Of a stretch of 64,000 bases of DNA, positions 1 to 10,800 are shown piece after piece. Every line of letters begins with the position of its first letter. The stretch's first letter is position 1. Source of the stretch: Rachycentron canadum (lineage: Eukaryota; Chordata; Actinopteri; Carangiformes; Rachycentridae); the NCBI GenBank assembly GCA_038496675.1, contig CM076656.1, positions 3,282,013 through 3,346,012 of the forward strand, written 5' to 3'. The translations under genes were made by a program, and so were the position numbers. The notes beneath the pieces were generated by a model. The model was not told the origin of the DNA. It made no database searches and saw nothing but the letters and a program-made list of their open reading frames with translations.

Positions 1-1490
1 AAATATAAGGCCGTCGAGGAAAGACCTTCAATATGCACAAAACTAGGTCAAAGAGCGGAGTGGAGCCCCACACCTGCATGTGAACGTAAGTATAAAGTCA
101 GTGATCTAAATTTACTGCTATCATCACCCTTTGGTGCTGTATATATTGATGTCATGGTTTTCTTGTTACAATAAACTAACTATGTTTTATTTCACAACAA
201 ATGCAGCAATAACATGTAGACTGTTAGTGGCAGTTGAAGGAACCAGGCATGATCCTCCTTTCAAAAACGTGTTTTTACCTGATGAATCAGTAACAGTAAC
301 ATGTGGAGACAAGTACTACATTACTCGCCCTCAAGACACCTCAGCAGTAGCCACATGCAAAAACAACGGAGAGTGGGATTTTGAACCACAATGCAAAGGT
401 AAAGAAATCCATGGGCCTTAAACAGCCTGTCTCCAGTATGAGATTGTTTCAGAACGTTTGTTGGTTGTTCACCAACATGTAATGATCGTTATCAATTATA
501 TCTCATTACTAAATTACTTAAGATAAACAAAGCTTTCTCTTATTGCAGTGGTTATATGCTACAATCCAGACACAAGACATTTGAAAAATTCTAGGGTCTT
601 TCTGAGACAAAACAATAGAATGGGGAGCACTGTAGATTATGAATGTAAAACAGGCTACAGGAGCACAGATGACACTAACCAGGCCAAATGCAGCAGAAAT
701 GGATGGACACCAAATCCACTCTGTCAAGGTATTGTGAAGTTAACTTTGTGTTAATATCATCACTATTCAGTTTCTATTCATATTAATAAAAGTGGTCGAA
801 TCAGGATCAATGTTTTTTACTCTAATGCCTGTTTTCCACCAAGAGGAAAAAAACAAAAAAGCAGAGTTGTCACTTAATTATATTTTGATTCTGTCTCAGT
901 CCCAGTCTGTGGTCTTCATTGCAACAGTAGTTATTTGCCTTTACAAAAAATAAAAGTAATGTGGCCCTGTAGACGTTGGAGACATCAAAATATGTTTCAC
1001 ATTGCTTGGCACTCAACAAATTTGCCAACATTCAAATAGACATTTTTTTCATTTCAGAAATTTCTCCAAGGTTTCCACAACTTAAAAGTCACACAACTAA
1101 CAAGCTGACCACATTGTCATATCTATAAGAAAGTAGTTCCAATGGAAACTGTAGATATTTAGTTATTTTGTTCTGTAGATTGTCCAGAGTAACAGTCTTT
1201 TGTGGTGCACTTTAAATGAGTACGAGTAAGTGCACCACAAACTAAAATCCACTGAACTCTATTGAAATGGTGAACTGGGTCATCTCACACTAAATCTATC
1301 AATTTTCTTTTTTTTTCAGTAATCACATGCAATGGACTTCCGACGCATATCCAGAATGCATATCCATCCAACCCTCAGCAGATATACTATTACGGTCAAA
1401 GGGTCAATTATATCTGCGATGAAGGTTTTGAAGGAGGTTTTACTATTACCTGTAAAGAAAATGGATGGAGAGGAAATCCAAATTGTAAAC
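1..1490 (+). CDS. Complement factor H-like sushi (SCR) protein, 3' part of gene, partial
   Basis: Four exons can be joined: 1-85 (cut by the window edge), 207-398, 549-728 and 1320-1490. Each internal exon encodes one sushi/CCP module and all junctions are phase 1, the classic arrangement for sushi exons. The first exon gives the end of a module (ICTKLGQRAEWSPTPACE). The next three each carry four cysteines and the late Trp before the last Cys, for example CKENGWRGNPNC. Sushi proteins of this class (factor H, factor H-related, F13B) are secreted plasma proteins that bind C3b, heparan or partner subunits. In vertebrates CFH and F13B lie beside ASPM, which is the next gene here. I cannot tell factor H from F13B-like by sequence alone. 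The following sushi exon (1761-1892) has an in-frame stop, so the 3' end of the gene is unclear. Introns of 121, 150 and 591 bases carry normal GT-AG ends. Confidence 0.85.
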
Positions 1491-1760
1491 GTAAGGAAAT
1501 ACAAAAGAGCAATTTCACATTATTTTTTCACATGATTTTTTCTCTTTACGTTGCTTTGTTCTGTTTTGACTTTTGTCTGTCTTTAACTGTTTATTTCTGG
1601 TCAAACATGCATTCATTAAACAAAGATGTTGGCCATAACTGTCAAACTTAAGTAACTACCAGATACAGTAATGTTTACATCACTGTGAGAAAACAGTGAC
1701 AGTATAAGCACTAAAATGATGAAACCAAAAACTGCTGCAATTCAGCATGTTTTTTTCCAG

Positions 1761-1892
1761 TAACAACATGCAACAGAAAAGATTACCCAAATGCAGAGAT
1801 TAACAGAAACGTTAGGTAAGTGTCCCACTACAAAGACGTGGTTCACTATGTCTGCAAAGGTAATTTTGAGGAACGGTTTTCATGTGAACAGG
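1761..1892 (+). pseudogene. Sushi exon with in-frame stop (damaged or alternative last exon of the factor H-like gene)
   Basis: After a good acceptor (pyrimidine run then CAG at 1758-1760), the phase-1 frame reads LTTCNRKDYPNAEINRNVR and then meets TAA at 1817-1819. Beyond the stop the same frame continues with sushi-like sequence (VSHYKDVVHYVCKGNFEE) to a second possible donor after 1892. The stop lies inside AG/GTAAGT at 1814-1820, a consensus splice donor. Either the module was inactivated by mutation, or splicing at 1815 produces a short half-module exon. No clear second half of the module (Cys-Gly-x-Trp ... Pro-x-Cys) was found downstream, which favours decay. Confidence 0.55.
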
Positions 1893-2329
1893 TAAGAAAC
1901 TAACTTCTTTGCAATTAGCAATCCAAACAAAACAGCCATAAAGAGCTAGTTGCTCCTGGAATTGCTATCACCAGATCTGGTTCCCAATGCCTCCCAAAAT
2001 CCCCAGTAAAACAATGGAAAATGCTTTTCCAATAGGTGTTGTGTTTAAATTAAATTAAATTATCAATGCTACATTTACATGAGTTATAAAAAGATGAAAC
2101 ATCAGGAAAAAATGTGGAACATTTCTTTGGAGTAATGGATCTTTGTAATCTTTTAAATTGTATGAGGTTATGCCTGACATTGACTGAAAAATTGTGTTTG
2201 TCTTTTAAACACTCATTCTAGGTCGCATCATCTAGAAGGACATTCGGTTCATATGTCCATGCCTGCCCAAGTACTGCTGTGTTCGATACAGCCCTCAGCT
2301 GAGTTACCTGCTGACAGAAGATGTGTCCT

Positions 2330-3127
2330 GTTTTACACAGGAGAAGGGGAGACGTCAATTGTTGTCATTCAGCAGGTTGCTCTCTGTCTTTATTAAACAG
2401 AAATAATTTCTTTTTTGTCTTTTGTCGTCATTTACATACAATTTGTCTGTTTTCCACATTATGTTCCACATAAGTCCATTTCACATCATGACATAAATGT
2501 CCATATCCTAGACTACTGAGATAACATAATTCACAATTTGAAGATGTCTGAATCTGTTATTAACTTAGTCTTAATGTGTACCGCTACTTACTGTTGCTTA
2601 CTGCTCCTTATTAGCTGAAAAAAATCAAAATCTTTGACCAGTGACATAAACACTGTGCTTTAGCCTCTGTATATTTAAACACATTTCAAGAATAAAAACA
2701 ACACAGTATAATTACATAAACACAGTTGGCCATTTAACATCTCCAAAAATATAACAACAACACATTTACAATATTATTATAGTGACATAACCAAAATGAG
2801 TGACTACAAACACTTAAATCAATTTAAATAACTGTATTTCAGAAAACATTTGTCGAGGAGCTGCAGTGCCAACACATGAAAATATCAGAAAGGCCATCCT
2901 CTTGTTACATGCCTCACATGGAAGCTTGCTAAACAGGAAAAGTTCCTTGTATCACCAAACTGACTATTTTCTACCTCGAACTTTGTCGCAACAACATAAA
3001 AAGGCTTTTAAATTCCTTTTTAAATGCCCTGTGATACATTAACACACACTACTAACATGCTTTACACAAGAGAAAGGGAGACAGGTCAGCTGCCAGTTGT
3101 GGTCATTCAGCAGGCTGCTCTCTGTCT
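2330..3127 (+). repeat. Diverged direct repeat pair
   Basis: The segments 2330-2390 and 3056-3127 align with a few substitutions and small gaps. Both contain an Ttacaca(c/a)-gagaa(a/g)ggga start and a 26-base run around gtcattcagcagg-tgctctctgtct with one mismatch (2364-2389 versus 3102-3127). This looks like local duplication or two copies of an interspersed repeat. Confidence 0.6.
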
Positions 3128-3278
3128 GAGGGATGGAAACCCCAGGCAGGGACACCACAGCCAATGCTCACTCCAGCAGAAACTTCCCTCTGTGGTGCAA
3201 CTTAGGAACTGCACTTTCAAGGCTTCACAGAAAATACATAAAATACCTCAACAACTGAATTAATTATCATATGCTCAT

Positions 3279-3840
3279 TGTGCACTTTATTAGATATGCA
3301 CGTGTGATCTAATACAGACTAATCCAACAGCCCCACCATATGTTTACAAAGATCAGTTTTTGCTCTCAGAAGTGTCCAAATGGGATTATGTGTTTATTAC
3401 TGAGGTCATGTTAGAGTTGGCATCACATTATATTAGAGGAGTCATAACATCACCCCAGCCCTCACTTCCTTCCATGTTCATTTTGTTTTTAAGATTTTAC
3501 TGATCACTTTCAAAGCAAGCCACAGCCTGGCTACAGCCCTATGAGCCAGTACTCAGCCTTAGATCCTCGGGTGGAGCCTTTCTGGTCATTCCAAAGTCCA
3601 GGCTTAAATCTAGAGGTGACTTTGTTGTGCATGCTTACGCCACAGTTAAAAACGTTAGAAGTGGCTTTAACTGACTGGACACATAAGGCACCTCTGTAAA
3701 TTGCTGTCCTAATAAGCTAATATTCATTATGCATTTTATTTTATATTATATGATCAGTGTTCACCTTATTAGATACACCTGTGAGATCCACAGCAACAGC
3801 CCTGCCATGTGTTTACAAAGATCAGTTTTTGCTTTACAAC
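3279..3840 (+). repeat. Two diverged copies of a teleost-type interspersed repeat
   Basis: Copies at about 3279-3375 and 3757-3840 share a ttattagatacacctgtgag-type start and the block gtttacaaagatcagttttt. A 'cttattaggtacacct' motif of this type recurs across fish genomes; I cannot name the family with certainty. Confidence 0.5.
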
Positions 3841-4844
3841 AATTTCTGCCATCAACAAAACATTCATTGTCCTGTTATCTTTTGCAGAACACTGCGTTGT
3901 GAGTGAAGATGACTCTCACCGTTCCTGTATACTGGCTTGTGAGTGAAGAACATAGAACTTAGAACTGTTTCTAAGTTCTATGTTCATTTGCATTTGTACT
4001 ATGCAAATAATATTCAGGGAAAACGTTATGCAGTGAACGATTTTATGGCATTTTAAAATTAGTTGTGAACACGACAGACATCAGTTGACCTCTAAACGTG
4101 CAGGTCTTTGCACTGTGGGAGGACGCCAGAGTACCGGGGGGGGGGGGGGGGGTTTCCTACAATGTTTATAAAAATTATGATTCCAAAAATATTGATCAAT
4201 CCCACTTTAAAAGATCGGAATACTTATTGGATCACTGGAAAACTACACAATGTCTTGATTTATCCATCTAACACTGTCAATGGCTGTACATGTAGTATGT
4301 TCTACCATGTCATCTCTTGCAGGACCATGAATCCCTCATTTTCCAACATTTTAATTTTATTTTCAAGTATGTCATTGATTGCCTAGTTCCTAGGGATTTT
4401 GGTGCTCCCCAGTTTTTAACACAGGCAGCAGGTCAAAGGGAATATTTCTTCTTATTATTATTATTACTACATTTCCAACAGCAAATGAAATATCTTCACA
4501 TCAACTGGTTGCATTGGCACAAAGAATACAAGGCCAAATGTTTTCTATTTTAATGATAATGGTTGAAAATTCAGGGTGGAACTGAAAGCAGGGGAAGCTA
4601 AAGGGCTGCAACTTGGAAGAAAGAGGAATTTGTGGTTAACACAGCTTCCTGTGTGTATGCAGGAGAGGAAAATAATTGGAAGGATAGATGAAACTGGTCC
4701 ATGTTTAAGAAGCAAATTCATTTTAATATATACATGAAACATGTAAATGTATTGGTTAAAAAAAAAACAAAAAAAAACATTATTTTCTGAAGGTAAAACG
4801 AGATTCCAAATTTAAGAGGAATCCAGATTTAAAAGCTTGACTAT

Positions 4845-7800
4845 TTACAACACTATTGACAGAGTTTCTGCGACCATTTGAATGGCCCTGAGAGGGTCCA
4901 CAATGTCTTTGAGCTTGTCCTTTCTGAGAACCCAATCTGGTGCAAACCTGAAAACAAAAACAAACAAACAAAAAAAAAAAAGGACATCAGTTACCACTGC
5001 AAACACATACACCTCTCTATCTCAGGCGAATTGAGAATATATATACGTACTTTGGTGCAGGTCGGGATTTCCGAGGTGTTGCTTGAACAAAGAAGCTCCC
5101 ATTGATTGAAGCGTTCATCTTCTGTTTGATAACGGTTCTTTCTGCGTCCATCTTGTGTTTGCGAGCAGTGAGGCGGTAAATACTGCGTATCTTATCCAAG
5201 GCTTTGGGTAGCTTCATAACCTCCTAAATAAAATAAAATTTGGCATTTTAATAATGGTATTATGTTGGTGCTTTCATTTGGTGAAATTATTGGAATAATA
5301 TTCTAAAAGCATCTATGTTATAGTGGCTACAGACCACAGCGCGGCGTTTGTCTTGCAGCAGGAGAGCAAGAAGAAAGCAGGCCTTGGTGAAGATGCTGCC
5401 CCCTTTTTCTGCAACTTTATCCCCTGCCTTCTCCCGGTATCTCTGCAGCAGATCCAGCAGTGTCTCCACAGAGTTTTCCACTGAAAATACTGCCTCGATT
5501 GTTTTGTGGTACTGAGGGGGAGAAAACCACAACTGAGAAACATTGCAAAGATGGAACGTACAGTTAATGCCATGTCTTTGTCTTGTATGCAGGAAGATAT
5601 CAAGGTTCCTGTATATTTATTTATTATTCCAAAGATTTATGAAAGCCCTAATTTTATTGTTGACCAATAACAGCTGAAAAAAATAATCTTATCAATGATC
5701 TACACATGAGGTAGAGTTTTAAAATGTTGAAATACAAAATAAATAAATAAATACATACATTTTGGGAACAGAAACCACAAAAACACAGACTATCCAAATG
5801 TCAACTATTTCATATAAAGGAACAGAAAGTCTACATGGAAGTGAGAAATCACAGCTGCTGATGAAATGCTCTGAACATCTGTGTGCATTCTCAGCTAAAT
5901 GGATGCGTGAACTTCACTCTCATGCCAGAAATGTTGTTTTTTTTAGTTATTCATCACTGTGTCCAGGATTATGTTTGAAACAGGAAAAATCTGTTAAATC
6001 GTCAGCTAATACTAAAAAAAAAAAAGACTCTTGGCACCACAGCAGGCTACCGTCTCTAGAAGCTAGCTTGATTACCAACCGTTGTATCTATCATTTCTGT
6101 CATTTTTGACAATAGTTCCCTGTCTGTAAAAGCTACTGTACTCCATTATCAAGAGGTATTATCAAATTGTTAAAAGTATTTCCTTAAAGAGCAAAAGGAT
6201 TAGAGAATTAAATGGATAGGTCAACATTTTGGGAATACATTTATTCACTTCATTGCCAAGATTTAGGGGAAGGAGGAGGAAAGAAGAAGAAAAAAAAAAA
6301 AAAAAAAAAAAATCAACAGTACTTCTACATCTTTATGACAAACAGAGCTATTGTTTAATTCAATCCAATTTTTGTTTGACCTGAGGGAAGGACAGCAGGG
6401 GCCATATTTACATGTAAACTGTAGTAAATAGTACATTTTCGATTTAATATTTGGTCCAATACTTTATTTATCTTATAGTAATAACCAAACTAGTTGTGGC
6501 AGTATAATTAAGAATAGTTACTTTAAAAGGATGTTACACTTTTGGCATTTGTCAGGGCTTCAAACAAACAAGAATAAACATGGCATAGATTTGATTTGCA
6601 ATCACAAAGTAATCTTTCATCTTTTGTTAGCATGGTACTAAATTCTCTACTTTTTCTATCATTCATCTGTTGCGCCTCCTCCACCACCTGACAATTTCCT
6701 ATAATTTTCGAGAGCTTAGAAGTGTAGTTGTTCAAAGTTTTATAAATATGGGCCCAGAACTGACAAGACTTTCCTTCCTTCAGACAAGAAGAATACCTTT
6801 AAGGTCAAAGGAGATACTTTTCCAAAGTCAACTGATCACTATGTTTGACTATCATCACATTTCACACCCTGGACATGATTACAACACTACTCAGAGTAGC
6901 TGTGGGTCTGAAGTACCTTTGAGAGGTTGAGGAGGATTTGGATGGAGAAGGTGATTACGTCCATGCAGGGGACGCTCCTGTTACAGCAGCGGATCAGTGT
7001 GAAGATGATGTCGGTGGCTCCGCTACCTACGAGCCGCTCACAGCACTCTGGGGACAGCCTGGTGGCAGTCTCTGTGAGCACACACAAACGAGCAAGAAAA
7101 AAAAACAACACACACACCTTCTATTAGTGTCTATTATCTTGTTCACACCATTAGATCATAACATTTTTGGTTTGGGGAATAAACACTGACCACTTTTTTT
7201 ATGTAATAAATTCTGTTTTACCTGGAAAACATGCACATTTGCCATTACAACACTTGGCAAAAAACAACAAGAGGAACTTCTTCCAGCTTCAAGAAGTCTC
7301 AGTTTTTCTGACTGCTCAACTCACAACCTCAACAACTGGAGATTACATAATTTGTGTTTGAAATCACTGCTATAGCAACAGAATGACAGACTAAACCGGC
7401 TGAAACTTGTACAGATGTCTGTTAAGGCCACATTTATTATATTAATTATTATAAAGTTTAGTTAAATGTTTGATAGTTTAGTTAGTTAGCTTAGCATTTG
7501 TGTAGCCTGCACAGATCTGAAGGCTGCCTCTGGCTCTTTTTATTCTTATTTGCCTGATGTTTTACAAATGGCCAATTTAAGAAATATTATTGATTTTAAA
7601 AAAAAAGTTATTAAATGGGAACAAATAGCCATGATAGTGATTGCATTGTTTCGGGAGAAAGGTCACAACCAAAGTAAAAGATGATGAATGTAGATGTTTG
7701 TGTAAACCTTGCATAATGTTTTGTATGAGAGCTCCACAGTAAATATGTTAATATAACGAAGAAAATAAAATTTATTTTTGATTAAAATGTTTAATTATGA

Positions 7801-10800
7801 GTTATGAGTGTCAATGTATGAAAATAACGCTTTCTGTCCGAGTAGTTACTTGCTTCATTTATGTTGATGTTTGCCGAAATGTGTGTTTTGTTTTCTGTAT
7901 CTTTGTGTGTGTATAAAGCAAAAGGATTATAAATACAGTGGATGCTCTTCTGCTGAATCTACTTTGTGGCCAATACAATGGGGTTGTAGTCGAAAGTTTT
8001 ATATCTGAATTACCAGAAATGGCAAAGGCTTACCCAGATTTTTTAGGGCCTCTAAAATGTATGAGAAGTGTTTGTATCGAAGGAGGTAGTCCAGTGCAGA
8101 GGACGTCTTGTTGCACAGTTTGTCCTCTTCTCGGACGCCAGCAGAAACTTGATGCAAGCGGTGTCTCAACTTCACCACTTTGGGATTGTCATTCAGTCGG
8201 CGGGAGCGGTATCCTCTCCACAGAGCCTGGAGAGACAATGATGGAAAAAAAACAAATAAATAAATTAGATGTTATTCATTGGTGCATGTGATTAGGGGAT
8301 GTTTACATTTTATGCGAATGGGGTGTGGGGAGGGGGAACTGTATGTGAGATCTGAAAGGGAAGATTAATTCAGTTCTCCTTGACCTCAGACTTTCTTTCA
8401 TTCTAAGCAAATATTTTGTGGTTACATTATGTTCAAGGTTTACTTAAGGGGGAAATGATCTGACAAAGTTGCTGTTTGTTAAAGCAATATTTGGATTGTT
8501 TATTGTCTGTAATCCATATTATCATTTCAGAATCCAGATCATTTCAGAACGCTGTTATTCTGCTTTGTTAGTTGTATGTAATGCTCCTGATGATAATGTG
8601 CTCTATTCACTTGGCGTGAGTCTACCTGCTGGAGACTGTAGTGTGAATAACAATTCCAGAGAATTCGGTGGTCATCTGAGATTCCCAAACCAAAGTCACC
8701 CCTTGCTGATCTACCTGAGCTTTGACAATGCCCTGTTGAACCCTCTTCTGGCGCCTAAGAAAGAGGAATTTCCGGATGGCTTGCTGGATAATGGACGCAG
8801 CTTTGTGGCGACGGGCTAACCAGCACTTGATTGCCCTCTGCGCTGTAACCACCTTCCTCCTGTCCTCCAGATACCGTCTCCTCTGCTGCCTTGATCTCAC
8901 CCATCGCTGCGAAAAGACAAGGCAACACTGTATTTATAAGTTTAACTCAATGAAACAGAACACTGTAAACCTGCCACTGTAAAACAAAGTCTGTTTTGAA
9001 AAGCAGAATTCAGAGCTTTTATCTTTACCTGTATGGTGATCACGGAATGAATTTGTCTTTTAGCTGACTCCAAAGCCCAGTGGGCTCTTAGAGCTCGTTG
9101 GATCTTTATGGCACTGAGATGATGGAAGATTGCTGACGTAAAACGGAGCCTCCTCGTTGCCTTGGCTGCCTCTAGTACCTGAAACATGGTGGTATGGAAA
9201 ACATTAAATCATATTTTGTTTACTCTTTTGGGGCTCATTAATTATGTATCACATTTTGAAATGCTTCCTTTAAGACAGGGGTCTGACCACAATTACAAAT
9301 TACTACTTGTTAACAATGTTTGGAACAAAAAACGTTTGCTGTGATTAGTGAATTTAAGAATTTTTCAATAAATGTATGTAAACTAAGGACTGTCTGAAAG
9401 TCAAGGAGAAAAAATTATAGCAAACTCTGTCATTTACATAAAGCGTGTTACCTGTCGTCTTGCTATCCAGGTTCGGCAGTGTGTCTGAAGCGTGATGGCA
9501 GCTTGTCTCTTTTGGATGTAGTTGTTCCTCTCCACCTTTCCGAGCTGCACTGCCCTGATCCATCGCTGAAGTGTCACAGTTGCCTCTCTCGTCCTTTGGA
9601 AGATTCGCCTTTGCAGCAAGCATCTCCAGTACGACTGGATCACAATTGCAGTTTGATGTCGTCTGCTAATTTCCCCCCTGACGCACCAGCCTCTAAATGC
9701 CGCCTGAAGGATGATAGTGGATTGTTTCATTTTCAGAAACTTTCCTCTCTCTCGTCTTTGAAGAATACAGGAACGGTAGTATCTCTGGATGATAATGGCA
9801 GACAGACGCATGGCCTGGAATTTGACTTCCTCTCTGTGTTTTCTGAATACAGACTGGATCACAGTGGCAGCCTGATGACAACAATCCACTTTCTTTCTGA
9901 CCTGCTGGCCTCTGTATGCTGCCTGAAGGCTGATGGCTGCCCTGCGCATTTCCAGGTATCGTGTCCTTTGTGCTTTCGCTGCTACAGTTGCCCGATATTT
10001 TTGCTGAATGGCAAGTACAGACTGTTTCAATTTCAGATACTGCTTGTGTTCGGCATAGGCTCTGTAAGCTCTCTGGATAACACTGACAGCCTGATGCCTT
10101 TGTTTGAGGATTCTTCTGGATATCATTCCACGAAGGGCCGCTTGCAGATTAACAACAGCTTTTCTGACCGCTTGGTAATGTTTCATCTCAAGGTTTCTCA
10201 GTCTCTGTGCTCTAAACCTCTGTTGTAAGACACAGGCTGCCCAGCGTTGTCTCCTGAAGGCTGACTGCTGCTTTTGCCTCCTGAAGTTTGCTTGAATTAC
10301 AGTAGCAGCCTTGCGCTTCTTGGAGATGTTGTTTCGCACACAGTGACCTCTGAAAGCTGCCTGAAGGACAACAGCAGAATGTCTCATTTTTAGAAACTTC
10401 TCCCTTTGCTTTCTTTGAAGAATAGAGGAGCGATAGCGTCTCTGGATGATAACAGCGGACAGTTGCATGGCCTGGAATTTGACTTCCTCTCTGTGTTTTC
10501 TGAATACAGACTGAATCACAGTGGCGGCCTGATGCCAACGGGCAACGTCCTCTCTGACCTGCCGCCCTCTGTATGCTGCCTGAAGGACAACAGCAGCTCT
10601 GCGTGTTCTCTGGTATTTTTGCATTTCTTCTTTTGCTGCTACATTGGCCCGAAACCTCCGCTGAATGGTGACGATAGAAGATTTCAAGGCAACATACTGC
10701 CTTCGTTCACAGTGGGCTTTGTAAGCTCTTTGGATAACACTGGCAGCCTGATGCCTTTGTTTGATGATTTGTCTGCATCTCCTTCCACGGAAGGCAGCTT

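Larger units (their letters stand above)
1893..4844. other. Region between the factor H-like gene and aspm
   Basis: No intact gene is seen. It holds a diverged direct repeat (2330-2390 and 3056-3127), a second diverged pair of a teleost-type repeat (3279-3375 and 3757-3840), a 15-bp perfect inverted repeat (3948-3962 with 3971-3985) and a G homopolymer of 16 or more near 4137-4152. Two acceptor-like sites lead into short cysteine-containing frames (2843 and 3888 onward) that could be decayed or terminal exons of the sushi gene. The 3' UTR of aspm (- strand) should lie at the right end; an ATTAAA-type polyadenylation signal on the - strand is present at 4722-4727. Confidence 0.6.

Noticed and set aside
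5762..6109. A 115-codon + strand frame in an aspm intron
   Set aside because: AT-rich chance frame in the intron between aspm exons 23 and 24; no recognisable domain.
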